A stretch of 29,085 nt of DNA, from positions 1 to 29,085 of the forward strand of contig NZ_CAJTUJ010000017.1 in assembly GCF_910579375.1 (NCBI RefSeq), given 5' to 3'. Made by a program: the position numbers and the translations under genes. Numbering within the stretch: the first letter of the stretch is position 1; each line of letters opens with the position of its first letter. Under the pieces are notes generated by a model. That model saw nothing but the letters and a program-made list of their open reading frames with translations, had not been told where the DNA came from and ran no database searches. Source of the DNA: an uncultured Rikenella sp. (GTDB lineage: Bacteria > Bacteroidota > Bacteroidia > Bacteroidales > Rikenellaceae). Shown piece by piece: positions 1 through 10,878 of the stretch.

Positions 1-350
1 AGGCGCTCCGCGCCTGGGCGACAAGGCCGGCGACCCTGTGGGTCGCAAAAATTCCGGCACCAGCACCGCCCCAATTCTGTCGGGTTCGGGCTGCGCGCTC
101 CGGGGGTGGGCCGAACGGCCCAGCACGCAGGCCCGGCGGTTCGGAGAACCGCAAAAGCTCAGCTCATTCATCCTCGGCGCGCTATTCGTTCTTAGCCTAA
201 GTTCGCCGCCAGCGGGGAGTGCAACGAGCCCCGTCAAGTTGCAGTCCGCCGCGTGGGGTGGCGGCGAACTGCGCGGCTCTGCGAGTCGCAAAAGCTCGGC
301 CCAAATATGTCAAGTTCGGCGACCTAAAGGTCGCACAAGCACCGCATGAA
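1..350. repeat. irregular array of short hairpins with a shared downstream motif
   Basis: No plausible gene is seen. At least four hairpins of the form GCGNNNN-loop-NNNNCGC occur: 30-46 (GCGACCC/GGGTCGC), 136-152 (GCGGTTC/GAACCGC), 273-289 (GCGGCTC/GAGTCGC, one G-T pair) and 319-334 (GCGACCT/AGGTCGC). Their stems differ but are all self-complementary. Each is followed by a purine-rich motif close to AAAAGCTCGGC (AAAAATTCC, AAAAGCTCA, AAAAGCTCGG, ACAAGCACC). A further palindrome sits at 108-121 (GGGCC-GAAC-GGCCC). Spacing is irregular, which argues against CRISPR. Possible roles are structured RNA, a REP-like element or a decayed mobile repeat. Confidence 0.5.
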
Positions 351-529
351 GACCAGGCACGGCTCAAAGCTCGCCCCAGTTCTCTGCCCTGTGTCCGCCT
401 CATTGCGGCTCCGCTTTCGCTCCGCCGCGTTTGCCGTCGCCCGCGGCAATTCTTGCCGGATTGGCCAAGTGCCAACCGGCAGAATATGCCCTCTTAAGCG
501 GACGGGCGCGCCCATAGGGCGTTTTACTA
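351..529. other. intergenic stretch with no recognisable gene
   Basis: A GC-rich spacer. The short open frames here have no recognisable domain and overlap one another on both strands. It contains one more CAAAGCTCGCCCC-like motif near 367-379, related to the linker in the preceding hairpin array. Nothing else is seen. Confidence 0.4.
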
Positions 530-628
530 GCCGCCTCTACCCCCGTTCTTTGTCCGCGCGCTGGCGGAAATCTTATTCAAACGCAAATCATGCGTTTGAA
601 TGATTTCCTACTTCAGCGATCGCGCGCG
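530..628. repeat. clover-type hairpin module M1
   Basis: Opens with a GCCTCTACCC...TTC...TGT motif (about 532-552) that recurs near 712 and 930. The following hairpin, 566-608, has arms GGAAATC..TTCAAACGCA and TGCGTTTGAA..GATTTCC with two unpaired bases in the left arm. It is flanked by GC-rich CGCGCG tracts (555-560 and 621-628) that can form an outer stem. The same frame (GGAAATCTT...GATTTCC) recurs at 26923-26966 with a different but still complementary inner stem (AAAACGTGC/GCACGTTTT). That is compensatory change between copies. Confidence 0.55.
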
Positions 629-669
629 TCTTTAGCTACAGGAGGGTACTGCGCTCGGGCCGCGCAGGC

Positions 670-809
670 CCCACGTCCCGTGGACGGGAAATGCTCACGC
701 ATTTCCACTGGCAGCCTCTACCCGATTCTCTGTTCGCGCGCCTGCGCGATTCAACAATTTCGGTTCACCGCCGAAATTATTGAATCGCTTCTTTATGCGG
801 GGCGCGCGA
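670..809. repeat. clover-type hairpin module M2 with preceding dispersed repeat
   Basis: At about 671-707 a CCACGTCCCGTGGACGGG palindrome is followed by an AAATGC-TCAC-GCATTT hairpin. This tract is nearly identical to 27136-27174. Bases 734-742 (TCGCGCGCC) and 801-809 (GGCGCGCGA) form a perfect 9-bp outer stem. Inside it, hairpin 747-787 has 17-nt arms with one mismatch (CGATTCAA..TTTCGG and CCGAAA..TTGAATCG), followed by the linker CTTCTTT. Copy M4 at 26998-27075 keeps the outer stem, loop and linker but carries a different, still paired inner segment. Confidence 0.6.
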
Positions 810-825
810 TTAGTTTGAGGGGACT

Positions 826-895
826 GTTCTCTTTGTGAACAAAGAGAACCAGAAAAACTTTAGAGCGCATCCCTACGGGATGCTCTGGCAGGGTC
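826..895. repeat. solo end of the rpoB-flanking hairpin element
   Basis: A perfect 11-bp palindrome at 826-849 (GTTCTCTTTGT/ACAAAGAGAAC) is followed by the linker CAGAAAAACTTT and a second hairpin at 862-885 (AGAG..CATCCC-TAC-GGGATG..CTCT), then GGCAGGGTCTACCC. Read against the reverse complement of the right ends of the elements at 10879-11136 and 15165-15420, the order is the same: hairpin, CAAAAGACTTT-like linker, second hairpin, then a CTGCCGGTC-like tail. The stems share little sequence. It lies just downstream of the glycosyltransferase stop codon. Confidence 0.5.
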
Positions 896-938
896 TACCC
901 GCATACGCAAAGCCTCGGCCCAAATCACAAAATAGCCT

Positions 939-1679
939 CTACCCCTGTTCCCTGTCCGCCCGTCGGATACGGCGGAAACGCATCTTCAGAACCCCCCAGA
1001 ATGCCTCGCCGAAAATCCCGCTGCTCATCTTCGAGCTCCCCCGAGTCCGATCCGTAAAAATAATCGGCACCTCCACGATCCGGAAACCCAGCTTCCACGC
1101 CGAATACTTCATCTCGATCTGGAACCCGTACCCCCGCATCCGGATCCGATCGAAATCGATCGCCCGCAGCACCTCCGCCCGAAAACAGACGAACCCCGCC
1201 GTACAATCCCGAACCGGCATCCCCAACACCCGCCGCACATAAGCCGAAGCATAGTAAGACATAATCACCCGCCCGATCGGCCAGTTAATGACATTCACAC
1301 CCGTCACATACCGGGAGCCGATCGCCATGTCCGCCCCCCCGTCCGCACAAGCCCGCCAAAGCCGGATCAAATCCGCCGGATCGTGCGAAAAGTCGCAATC
1401 CATCTCGAACACATAATCGTAGCCCCGCTCCAGCGCCCACCGAAAACCCGCGATATAAGCCGTCCCCAAGCCCTGCTTTCCCGACCGCTCCATCAGGTGG
1501 AGCCGCCCGGCATACCCCTCCCGCCCCATCGCCTCGCGCACTACGCCCGCCGTCCCGTCCGGCGAGCCGTCGTCGATCACCAGCAGGTCGAACGGCTCCG
1601 GCAAACCGAAAACCCGCTCGATCATCGGCCCGATATTCTCGATCTCGTTATACGTCGGAAGAATGACTACCTTTTTCAT
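939..1679 (-). CDS. GT2 glycosyltransferase, polyprenol-monophosphate mannose synthase-like
   Basis: A 246-aa family 2 glycosyltransferase resembling Dpm1/polyprenol phosphate mannosyl- or glucosyltransferase. It would move a sugar from a nucleotide donor to a lipid phosphate on the cytoplasmic face of the membrane. Visible motifs are the N-terminal strand with LPTYNE (7-12), DDGSPDGT (36-43), and the metal-binding MDCDFSHDP (93-101). There is no C-terminal membrane domain, so it is the short soluble form. The reading frame is open further upstream, but the Met at 1679 begins directly with the family's conserved KKVVILPTYNE start. A possible -7 box TATCTTTA (1706-1713, minus) lies about 27 nt upstream. 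The last residues (RRIRRADREQG) fall in a GCCTCTACCC...TGTCCGC repeat motif shared with non-coding DNA at 530 and 712. The sugar specificity cannot be read from sequence. Confidence 0.85.
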   Translation of the reverse strand: MKKVVILPTYNEIENIGPMIERVFGLPEPFDLLVIDDGSPDGTAGVVREAMGREGYAGRLHLMERSGKQGLGTAYIAGFRWALERGYDYVFEMDCDFSHDPADLIRLWRACADGGADMAIGSRYVTGVNVINWPIGRVIMSYYASAYVRRVLGMPVRDCTAGFVCFRAEVLRAIDFDRIRMRGYGFQIEMKYSAWKLGFRIVEVPIIFTDRTRGSSKMSSGIFGEAFWGVLKMRFRRIRRADREQG

Positions 1680-1705
1680 CCCTGTACTGCTTCTGGATAA
1701 GACGT

Positions 1706-1735
1706 TAAAGATAGCGGAAATTTTCCTTATCTTTG
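1706..1735. promoter_or_regulatory. divergent -7 boxes between the GT2 and GH20-like genes
   Basis: The 60-bp divergent spacer holds TATCTTTG on plus (1728-1735), an exact match to the Bacteroidetes TAnnTTTG -7 box. TATCTTTA lies on minus (1706-1713). No good -33 TTTG is seen for either. The plus -7 box ends only 4 nt before the ATG at 1740, so a transcript from it would be leaderless or nearly so. Confidence 0.5.
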
Positions 1736-1739
1736 GAAA

Positions 1740-2735
1740 ATGAATTCCCCGAGCAAGATAATCGACCTTTTTTCCGGAACACAACGCCTGCTCCGGCGGG
1801 TCGGCTGCCTGCTGGTGCTGGCGGGAACGATCCTCGCGGCCGATGCCCAACCCAAGAAAGGCCGCTTCCTCGCGCTGTTCGGCGCCCAGAAATTCCGACT
1901 CGACAACACCGTCTTCATCTCCACCGACTTCGAACACCGCAGCGTCTCGACCGAAATGGCCAAATGGCTGCGATCGGAAGGGGTGGCCGCATCCAACGCA
2001 TTCCATAAGGCCCGGAACCGGATCTCGTTCGTGAAAGTCGCCTCGGTGCCGGGAGCCAAGGGGAGCGACGCCTGGCAGATCGAAGTGAAAGCCAAGCGGG
2101 TGACGGTCGCTTTCACCACCGAGAAGGCTCTGCAAAACGCCATTGCCGCGTTGCAGGGAATGCTCGAACAGGACGAGGCGGGACGGCGCTATTTTCCCGC
2201 AGGGACACGGGTGGACTGGGGCGTGCAACACCAGCCGCAACCCAAACGCGAAGCCGTGGCGGACGCGGCGACCGCCATGCGGTCGGTGGACGAGTTGGAG
2301 ACCGTCCTGAAACAGCTCAGCACCAAGTCCGGAGAGGTCTACCTCATGTTGGTGAGCACTGACAAGTGGCGGATGCAGTGCCCGTCGTTAGAGGCGGCCA
2401 GACTGACCGACCGGCTCTACTCGACGGACGGATACTACAACACCCGACAGCTGGAACAGCTGGCCGCGACGGCCAAACGCAGCCGCATCGAGGTGATACC
2501 GACGCTGGAGCTGCTGCACGAGAACAAACCCTTTACCGAAGCGTTCGGACACTCGGTCTTCTCGGTCGAGGGGATGCGCCTCGTGCGGGCAGCCATCGAG
2601 GACTGCATCGAGGCGATGCACCCGAAGAAGATCTGTATCGGGACGCTGTCGCCGAATACCGACATGCGCTACCTGGAATTCATCTCCAGCCTCGCTTCGA
2701 TGTTGGAAGTCGAGCTGGTCATTATCGAATCCTAA
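1740..2735 (+). CDS. secreted GH20 hexosaminidase-like protein lacking the catalytic Asp-Glu
   Basis: 331 aa. The N-terminus is a signal peptide: RR at 19-20, then a hydrophobic VGCLLVLAGTILAADA with likely cleavage near residue 36. Residues about 112-143 (AWQIEVK...TTEKALQNAIAALQGML) fit the GH20b domain that precedes the barrel in beta-N-acetylhexosaminidases. YSTDGYYNTRQLEQL (228-242) and IEVIPTLELL (250-259) match the family's GYYTxxDI...VIPEID segment. Where active enzymes have HIGGDE, this protein has CIGTLS (299-304), so the Asp-Glu catalytic pair is absent. It stops about 27 residues later, far short of the usual full barrel. This suggests a decayed or repurposed pseudoenzyme, perhaps glycan-binding. 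No frameshift is evident. The start fits the signal peptide, but the -7 box just upstream leaves almost no 5' leader. Confidence 0.7.
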   Translation: MNSPSKIIDLFSGTQRLLRRVGCLLVLAGTILAADAQPKKGRFLALFGAQKFRLDNTVFISTDFEHRSVSTEMAKWLRSEGVAASNAFHKARNRISFVKVASVPGAKGSDAWQIEVKAKRVTVAFTTEKALQNAIAALQGMLEQDEAGRRYFPAGTRVDWGVQHQPQPKREAVADAATAMRSVDELETVLKQLSTKSGEVYLMLVSTDKWRMQCPSLEAARLTDRLYSTDGYYNTRQLEQLAATAKRSRIEVIPTLELLHENKPFTEAFGHSVFSVEGMRLVRAAIEDCIEAMHPKKICIGTLSPNTDMRYLEFISSLASMLEVELVIIES

Positions 2736-2741
2736 CCATTC

Positions 2742-2766
2742 GGCCTCGGGAGACGAGGCCTTTTCC
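2742..2766 (+). terminator. rho-independent terminator after the GH20-like gene
   Basis: A GGCCTCG/CGAGGCC 7-bp stem with a 5-nt loop (2742-2760) is followed by TTTTCCTT. It starts 6 nt after the stop codon and ends just before the dtd start at 2772. It therefore separates the GH20-like gene from dtd, or attenuates dtd. Confidence 0.75.
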
Positions 2767-2771
2767 TTCCC

Positions 2772-3224
2772 ATGCGAGCCCTGATACAACGAGTCGCCAA
2801 CGCTTCCGTCACGGTGGACGGCACGCCGATTGCACAGATCGGAGCCGGGCTGCTGATCCTGCTCGGCATCACGACGGGCGACACCCGCGAAGAGGCGGAG
2901 CGGCTGGCGGCGAAGATCGCGCGGCTGCGCATCTTCGCCGACGAGGCGCTGGCCATGAACCGATCGCTGCTCGACACGGGCGGAGAGGTGCTGGTGGTGA
3001 GCCAGTTCACGCTCTACGCGGCGACCCGGAAGGGGAATCGGCCGTCGTTCGTCGCGGCGGCACGGCCGGAGGAGGCGGAACCGCTCTACCGGTTTTTCGT
3101 CGAACGGCTCCGGGAGGAGCTGGGGCGGCCGGTGGCCACGGGGCGGTTCGGGGCGGATATGCAGGTCGCACTCACCAACGACGGGCCGGTGACCATCGCC
3201 ATCGACACCCGGGCTTGGGAGTGA
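2772..3224 (+). CDS. dtd: D-aminoacyl-tRNA deacylase
   Basis: 150 aa, the full family length. Dtd hydrolyses D-amino acids (D-Tyr and others, also mischarged glycine) from tRNA as a cytoplasmic proofreading homodimer. The two signatures are present: SQFTLYA (77-83), holding the active-site Thr, and NDGPVT (136-141), the cross-dimer NxGPxT motif. The N-terminus MRALIQRVANASVTVDG is typical. The start follows the upstream terminator by only a few bases, so its promoter is unclear; it may depend on read-through. A 64-bp gap separates it from the polyprenyl synthase gene on the same strand. Confidence 0.95.
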   Translation: MRALIQRVANASVTVDGTPIAQIGAGLLILLGITTGDTREEAERLAAKIARLRIFADEALAMNRSLLDTGGEVLVVSQFTLYAATRKGNRPSFVAAARPEEAEPLYRFFVERLREELGRPVATGRFGADMQVALTNDGPVTIAIDTRAWE

Positions 3225-3288
3225 GCGCTCCCCTCCGCTGCCTGCCCATACCATACCCTGACTGCACGAAGAAAACCCACACGCAAAC

Positions 3289-4290
3289 ATGGCGCACTTA
3301 GACGAAATCATCGCTCCCGTAGCGGCCGCTTTCGAGGCGTTCCGCGAGCGGCTCGACGCGGCGACGCGGTCGGAAGAGCCGTTCATGCGGCCCATCACAC
3401 GCGACATTCTGCGGAGCGGAGGGAAGCAGATGCGGCCGCTGCTGACGCTGCTGGCGGCGGCGCTACACGGCGAGGCCGGAGACCCGAAGGCACTGGCGGG
3501 GGCAGTGCTGATCGAGATGATCCACTGGTCGACGCTGGTGCACGACGACGTGATCGACGAGGCGTACGTGCGGCGGGGCGAGTGGACGCCGGGGGCGCTC
3601 CTGCGGTCGAAATCGGCGGTGCTGACGGGAGACTACCTCTTCTCGAAGGGGCTGGGACAGGCGGCGAGGGCGGGCTGTTTCGGGGCGATGCGGGCGACGA
3701 CGCGGGCGATCGAGCTGCTGGTGGACGGCGAGCTGATGCAGATGGAGCATGCCCGGCGGATGGACACGACGGAGGCGGTCTACACGGAGATCATCCGTCA
3801 CAAGACGGCGGCCCTGCTGGCGGCGGCGGCGGAGTGCGGCGCGCTGGCGGCCTGCGGCGACGATCCGGAGGCGGAGGGGGTGCGGAAGATGTACCGCTTC
3901 GGCGAGCTGCTGGGGCTGGCGTTCCAGATTCAGGACGACCTGCTCGACTTCGGCTTCGCGGCCAACGGCGATCCGCTGAAGACGGGGAAGGTGCTCTGCA
4001 ACGACCTGCGGGAGCGGAAGATGACGCTGCCGCTGATCCGGGCGCTGGAGGGTGTCCCGGCTTCGACGCGGCGGCAGGCCTTGAAGCACTTGCGGCGGGC
4101 GGGGGAACGGAGCGCGTCGGTGGCGTGGCTGCGGGATTTCGTGGCGCAGAGCGACGGGCCGGCCTATGCGGCGGGGGTGATGGGGCGGTACCATGCGGAG
4201 GCGGTGGGGCTGCTGGAGGCGTATCCGGAATCGCCGGTGCGACGGGCGTTGACGGCCTATGCGGACTATGTGGTGGGGCGGGCTTTCTAA
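3289..4290 (+). CDS. polyprenyl diphosphate synthase (long-chain, IspB-like)
   Basis: 333 aa, a trans-isoprenyl diphosphate synthase. It condenses isopentenyl diphosphate units onto an allylic primer, most likely for the menaquinone side chain. Visible motifs are GGKQMRP (44-50), the first Asp-rich motif DDVID (86-90) with downstream RRG, the HKTAALL segment (171-177), and the second Asp-rich motif DDLLD (216-220) inside FQIQDDLLDF. The residues 4-5 positions before the first motif are small (Ser, Thr), which in this family goes with long products; the exact length cannot be told. It is followed 31 bp later by pyrC on the same strand. Confidence 0.9.
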   Translation: MAHLDEIIAPVAAAFEAFRERLDAATRSEEPFMRPITRDILRSGGKQMRPLLTLLAAALHGEAGDPKALAGAVLIEMIHWSTLVHDDVIDEAYVRRGEWTPGALLRSKSAVLTGDYLFSKGLGQAARAGCFGAMRATTRAIELLVDGELMQMEHARRMDTTEAVYTEIIRHKTAALLAAAAECGALAACGDDPEAEGVRKMYRFGELLGLAFQIQDDLLDFGFAANGDPLKTGKVLCNDLRERKMTLPLIRALEGVPASTRRQALKHLRRAGERSASVAWLRDFVAQSDGPAYAAGVMGRYHAEAVGLLEAYPESPVRRALTAYADYVVGRAF

Positions 4291-4321
4291 ATTCTCGATC
4301 TTCGATTTTACACACAAGACT

Positions 4322-5692
4322 ATGATACTCATTACGAACGCGCGGATTTGCAACGAGGGGGAGCTTTTCGAGGGGTGGCTGGCGATCGAGGGGGAGCGGA
4401 TTGCGGACATCGGACGGGGGACGGAGTGTCCGGCGGCGGTGCGGGACGGTGCGACGGAGGTGCTGGATGCGGCAGGGGCGCTGGTGATGCCGGGGGTGAT
4501 CGACGATCAGGTGCATTTCCGGGAGCCGGGGCTGACGGAGAAGGCGGATATCTTCTCCGAGTCGCGCGCGGCGGCGGCGGGCGGGGTGACCTCTTACATG
4601 GAGATGCCGAACACGCGGCCGGCGGCGGTGACGATCGACCTCCTGGAGGAGAAGTATGCCCGGGCGGCGGAGGTCTCGGCGGCCAACTACTCGTTCTACT
4701 TAGGGGCGACGAACGACAACCTGGCGGAGGTGGAGCGGCTCGATCCGGCGCGGAACTGCGGGGTGAAGGTCTTTATGGGCTCTTCGACGGGAAACATGCT
4801 GGTGGACAACGAGCAGACGCTGGGGGATATCTTCCGGCTGTCGCCGACGCTCGTGGCGACGCACTGCGAAGACGAGGCGACGGTCAGGGCCAATCTGGCG
4901 GCGGCCACGACGGCGTTCGGCGGGGAGATTCCGGTGGCGATGCACCCTTTCATCCGGAGTGCGGAGGCGTGCTACCGTTCGACGGCGCATGCGGTGGAGC
5001 TGGCGCACCGATACGGAGGGCGGCTCCATGTGCTGCACCTGAGCACGGCGCGGGAGCTGGAGCTGTTCGAGGCGGGTAAACCGCTGGAGGAGAAGCGGAT
5101 CACGAACGAGGTGTGTGTGCATCACCTGTGGTTCGCGGCGGGGGACTATGCGGAGCGGGGGACGCGGCTCAAGTGGAATCCGGCGGTGAAGTCGATCGCG
5201 GATCGGGAGGCGTTACGGGCGGCGGTGCGGAGCGGACGGGCGGATGTGGTGGCGACGGATCATGCGCCGCACCTGCTGAGCGAGAAACAGCGTCCGTACC
5301 TGGACGCTCCGTCGGGAGGGCCGCTGGTGCAGCACTCGCTGCCGGCGATGCTGACGCTGGCCGGAGAGGGGATTTTTACGATACCGGAGGTGGTGGAGCG
5401 GATGTGTCATGCTCCGGCGCGGCTGTTCCGGATTCGGAAGCGGGGTTTCCTGCGGAAGGGCTATTTCGCGGACATCGCGATCGTGGATCTGAAGGCACCT
5501 TGGAGAGTAGTTCGCGAAACGGAGGGGACGGCGGAGGAGCGGATTCGCTACAAATGCGGCTGGTCGCCGTTCGAGGGGGTGGAGTTCTCGGCGCGGGTGC
5601 GCCACACGTTCGTCAACGGGGCGCATGTCTACAACGCGGGGCGGATCGACGATGCTGTCCGGGGGGCGCGGCTGGAGTTCCGGACGGAGTGA
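4322..5692 (+). CDS. pyrC: dihydroorotase
   Basis: 456 aa, amidohydrolase superfamily. It closes N-carbamoyl-aspartate to dihydroorotate in pyrimidine synthesis. An upstream in-frame Met at 4259 would overlap the polyprenyl synthase gene, so the Met at 4322, starting MILITNARI, is preferred. Visible are the N-terminal composite beta domain, IDDQVHFREPG (60-70), GGVTSYMEMPNT (87-98), KVFMGSS (149-155) with the likely carboxylated Lys, ATHCED (179-184) and, further on, TDHAPH. The usual HxH zinc pair reads QVH here, so the first His is Gln. I recall the same replacement in Bacteroidetes relatives, but could not check it. Confidence 0.9.
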   Translation: MILITNARICNEGELFEGWLAIEGERIADIGRGTECPAAVRDGATEVLDAAGALVMPGVIDDQVHFREPGLTEKADIFSESRAAAAGGVTSYMEMPNTRPAAVTIDLLEEKYARAAEVSAANYSFYLGATNDNLAEVERLDPARNCGVKVFMGSSTGNMLVDNEQTLGDIFRLSPTLVATHCEDEATVRANLAAATTAFGGEIPVAMHPFIRSAEACYRSTAHAVELAHRYGGRLHVLHLSTARELELFEAGKPLEEKRITNEVCVHHLWFAAGDYAERGTRLKWNPAVKSIADREALRAAVRSGRADVVATDHAPHLLSEKQRPYLDAPSGGPLVQHSLPAMLTLAGEGIFTIPEVVERMCHAPARLFRIRKRGFLRKGYFADIAIVDLKAPWRVVRETEGTAEERIRYKCGWSPFEGVEFSARVRHTFVNGAHVYNAGRIDDAVRGARLEFRTE

Positions 5693-5741
5693 TCTCCCCG
5701 GGAGGGGCTCCATGCGAGGCGGGGGCGGGGGTTTCGGGCCC

Positions 5742-5936
5742 ACCCCGGGCTTCCGCGACGGGGGCATTGAAGGCGCCTTGGGTAAACCGATGAAAGTCGG
5801 TAACAGCGGATACAGTTGGTCGACCAGAATCAGCAGCACCAACAGTATGCGTTTGAATTTCAATACGACACAACTCTCTCCGAGCCATGCTCACAACCGC
5901 AGCCTCGGTCTTCAGTTGCGGTGCCTCTCGGAATAA
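5742..5936 (+). pseudogene. promoterless C-terminal FISUMP cassette 1
   Basis: The frame reads TPGFRDGG...GNSGYSWST...RLNFNTTQLSP...NRSLGLQLRCLSE-stop. This is the typical C-terminal end of a Fib_succ_major (FISUMP/DUF1566-like) surface protein. The frame is open a little upstream (Met at 5625), but that part is antisense-like sequence overlapping the end of pyrC and has no domain. No start or promoter is evident. The left edge (CCCGGGCTTCCGCGAC) and right edge (GGTCTTCAGTTGCG through the stop and AAACGGG) match cassettes 2 and 3 nearly base for base, while the middle differs. It may be a silent donor for recombination or a relic. Confidence 0.65.
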
Positions 5937-6024
5937 ACGGGACTGAGGGCTTTCGCCGGAACCGATTGGGGGCTTAAAACCCAAACTTCTACCGATTTTT
6001 TCATTCGGATTTTGCGGATCATGC

Positions 6025-6234
6025 GGCACCGCCCCGGGCTTCCGCGACTCGGGCTATGGAGAATTGGGGGTGCTGCACAACGTCGGCCACGATGGATACA
6101 GCTGGTCGTCCTCGTCCGTCGATTCGGGCGACTATTACCGTGATCTGGACTTGAGTTTCAACACGCAGGGTCTCAACCCCAACAGCGTACACTACCGTGC
6201 TTACGGTCTTCAGTTGCGTTGCCTCTCGGAATAA
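6025..6234 (+). pseudogene. promoterless C-terminal FISUMP cassette 2
   Basis: The frame reads GTAPGFRDSGYGELG...NVGHDGYSWSSSS...LSFNTQGLNPN..HYRAYGLQLRCLSE-stop. It begins 88 bp after cassette 1. There is no start codon in frame close upstream, although the frame stays open back to about 5962 without a recognisable domain. The left edge (GCACCGCCCCGGGCTTCCGC) is shared with cassette 3 at 28890, and the right edge with both other cassettes. The interior is three residues longer than in cassette 1, so simple point mutation does not explain the differences. Confidence 0.65.
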
Positions 6235-6370
6235 ACGGGGAGAGGGGGCGTTTTGCTGGCAGCCTCTTTCCCAAGGCAGCTTCGGCCCAATTTTCCTTCC
6301 GCGCGATGGGGCTCCGCTGGACTCAAGCGGGATGTGCGCACCTTAGAAACGGAGAGGGAGGGAGGACACA
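6235..6370. other. spacer between convergent units, with a fragment of the dispersed repeat
   Basis: No gene is seen. Bases about 6255-6330 (CTGGCAGCCTCT..., CTTCGGCCCAA...) resemble the GCCTCTACCC and CTCGGCCCAAA motifs of 530-930 and 27170-27205, in degraded form. Confidence 0.35.
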
Positions 6371-6413
6371 AAACAATGCCGGGGGCTTTCCTACATTGTA
6401 GGAAAGCCCCCGG
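6371..6413 (-). terminator. terminator of the rpoBC transcription unit
   Basis: A perfect 16-bp stem with a 3-nt loop (6379-6413; arms CCGGGGGCTTTCCTAC and its complement). On minus it is followed by CATTGTTTTGTGT. It is the strongest terminator in the window and lies about 120 nt past the rpoC stop. Two smaller hairpins lie between: 6493-6513 (GCGCGGAG/CTCCGCGC) and 6516-6532 (GTGTAA/TTACAC). Confidence 0.85.
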
Positions 6414-6535
6414 CTGGGGTTTATAACCTTTGTCTCCTCTGCTGTTGACAAGCGGGAGGAGGCCTGGTGGATGGTGCTAAGCGATAAACACGGCGCGGAG
6501 ATACACTCCGCGCGGTGTAATGGCTTTACACGCGT

Positions 6536-10783
<4,248 letters not shown>

Positions 10784-10878
10784 AATTGTGCTTGTTCCTG
10801 ATTCTGAATTAAATCAATCTCTTTTTCAATCGCTGTTCTCTGATTTTCTTCGTGTAGGGTCTTCGAGCCGGCTGGAAC
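10784..10878. other. rpoC leader side of the rpoB-rpoC spacer
   Basis: Upstream of rpoC on minus there is no obvious ribosome-binding site; the sequence before the ATG is A/T-rich (AACAAGCACAATT). No promoter matching TAnnTTTG with a -33 box is seen, so rpoC is probably read from the upstream operon through the repeat element. Confidence 0.4.

Noticed and set aside
1..350. CRISPR array
   Set aside because: Hairpin stems differ, spacing is irregular (44 to 138 bp) and there are no constant repeats of 24-40 bp or cas genes.
939..2240. 433-aa version of the glycosyltransferase starting at 2240
   Set aside because: The extra N-terminal part is antisense to the GH20-like gene and has no domain; the conserved GT2 start is at 1679.
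5742..6234. Diversity-generating retroelement variable repeats
   Set aside because: The fragments differ in length and at non-adenine positions, and no reverse transcriptase or template repeat is visible in the window. It remains possible that a retroelement acts on the missing full-length gene.
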